A DNA stretch of 13,569 nt. It comes from Thermohalobaculum sp038528605 (GTDB lineage: Bacteria > Pseudomonadota > Alphaproteobacteria > Rhodobacterales > Rhodobacteraceae). The stretch spans positions 1 through 13,569 of the forward strand of contig JBCBEP010000093.1 of NCBI GenBank assembly GCA_038528605.1. Direction: 5' to 3'. The stretch's first letter is position 1, and every line of letters begins with the position of its first letter. The notes beneath the pieces were generated by a model. That model made no database searches and was not told the DNA's origin. It saw nothing but the letters and a program-made list of their open reading frames with translations. The position numbers and the translations under genes were made by a program. Shown here piece after piece: positions 13,387-13,569 of the stretch.

Positions 13387-13569
13387 CCGGATCCCGCTTT
13401 CCGGCAGCAGGGCGTATCTCCTCGGCGGCGGCGGTGTCGACATCGCGCAGGCACCCGGCGGCGAGGGGACCTTCGAGAAGATCGCCGAGGGCGAGGCCAT
13501 CGAGGTCTCCGCGCTCGCCCTGCTCATCGAGGGGGAGAAGCTCTATGCCAGGCTCGGGCGGTTCGGGGA
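13376..13569 (+). CDS. Unrecognised protein, 5' end only
   Basis: 64 codons are visible before the window ends. ATG 13376 overlaps the end of the 914-aa gene by 11 bp and has an exceptionally strong ribosome site, so translation is coupled and probably high. The visible part starts MIIDRIPLSGSRAYLLGGGG without a signal peptide, then runs through a Gly-rich turn into EGTFEKIAEGEAIEVSALAL and an amphipathic EGEKLYARLGRFG. The alternation of hydrophobic and charged residues suggests β-structure. No family is recognised. As the partner of the 914-aa protein, it probably works in the same process. Confidence 0.75.
   Translation, partial: MIIDRIPLSGSRAYLLGGGGVDIAQAPGGEGTFEKIAEGEAIEVSALALLIEGEKLYARLGRFG

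Overview
The window is GC-rich, densely coded, and has alphaproteobacterial character, most likely Rhodobacterales or a close relative. The lineage is inferred from GC-rich codon use, short or overlapping gene junctions, Tat-exported redox proteins and a large-SBP Opp/Dpp-type ABC operon of a kind I know from rhizobia and roseobacters. No rRNA, tRNA, CRISPR array, insertion sequence or integrase was seen.

Left part (1-2708, all + strand). The end of an unrecognised gene is followed, with a stop/start overlap, by a small exported protein with an arginine-rich stretch and a glycine-zipper-like helix. A perfect 9-bp GC stem lies just past its stop codon. Next come two overlapping genes for exported proteins: a HAD-type phosphohydrolase and a formylglycine-generating-enzyme (FGE/SUMF1) homologue that keeps the two catalytic cysteines. 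No sulfatase substrate lies inside the window.

Second part (2881-4010, + strand). Two genes 5 bp apart form a likely redox pair. The first encodes a small Tat-exported protein with an intradiol-dioxygenase-like fold that keeps the H-x-H pair but lacks the two iron-binding tyrosines. The second encodes a six-helix ferric-reductase-like membrane protein with two H-x13-H haem pairs. The layout resembles MsrP/MsrQ with a different soluble partner.

Third part (4020-10158, - strand). This is a complete ABC importer operon of the peptide/oligosaccharide (Opp/Dpp/Agp-like) class, transcribed right to left: a 679-aa substrate-binding protein, two permeases and two ATPases. The last four genes are joined by 4-bp ATGA/GTGA overlaps. 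A gap with two hairpins separates the binding-protein gene from the permease genes, a usual arrangement for making more binding protein than membrane parts. The operon ends 9 bp from the convergent ferric-reductase-like gene.

Right part (10159-13569). A 483-bp gene-free divergent region with several inverted repeats precedes a + strand gene for a 914-aa protein that I do not recognise. It has N- and C-terminal copies of a GRP-type motif and a Gly/Ser/Asn-rich segment. It overlaps by 11 bp a second unrecognised gene that runs off the window. That second gene's ribosome binding site matches the 16S rRNA 3' end over 12 consecutive bases.

The best candidates for something undescribed are the Tat/haem-membrane pair, the exported HAD-FGE pair and the unknown 914-aa protein with its coupled partner.
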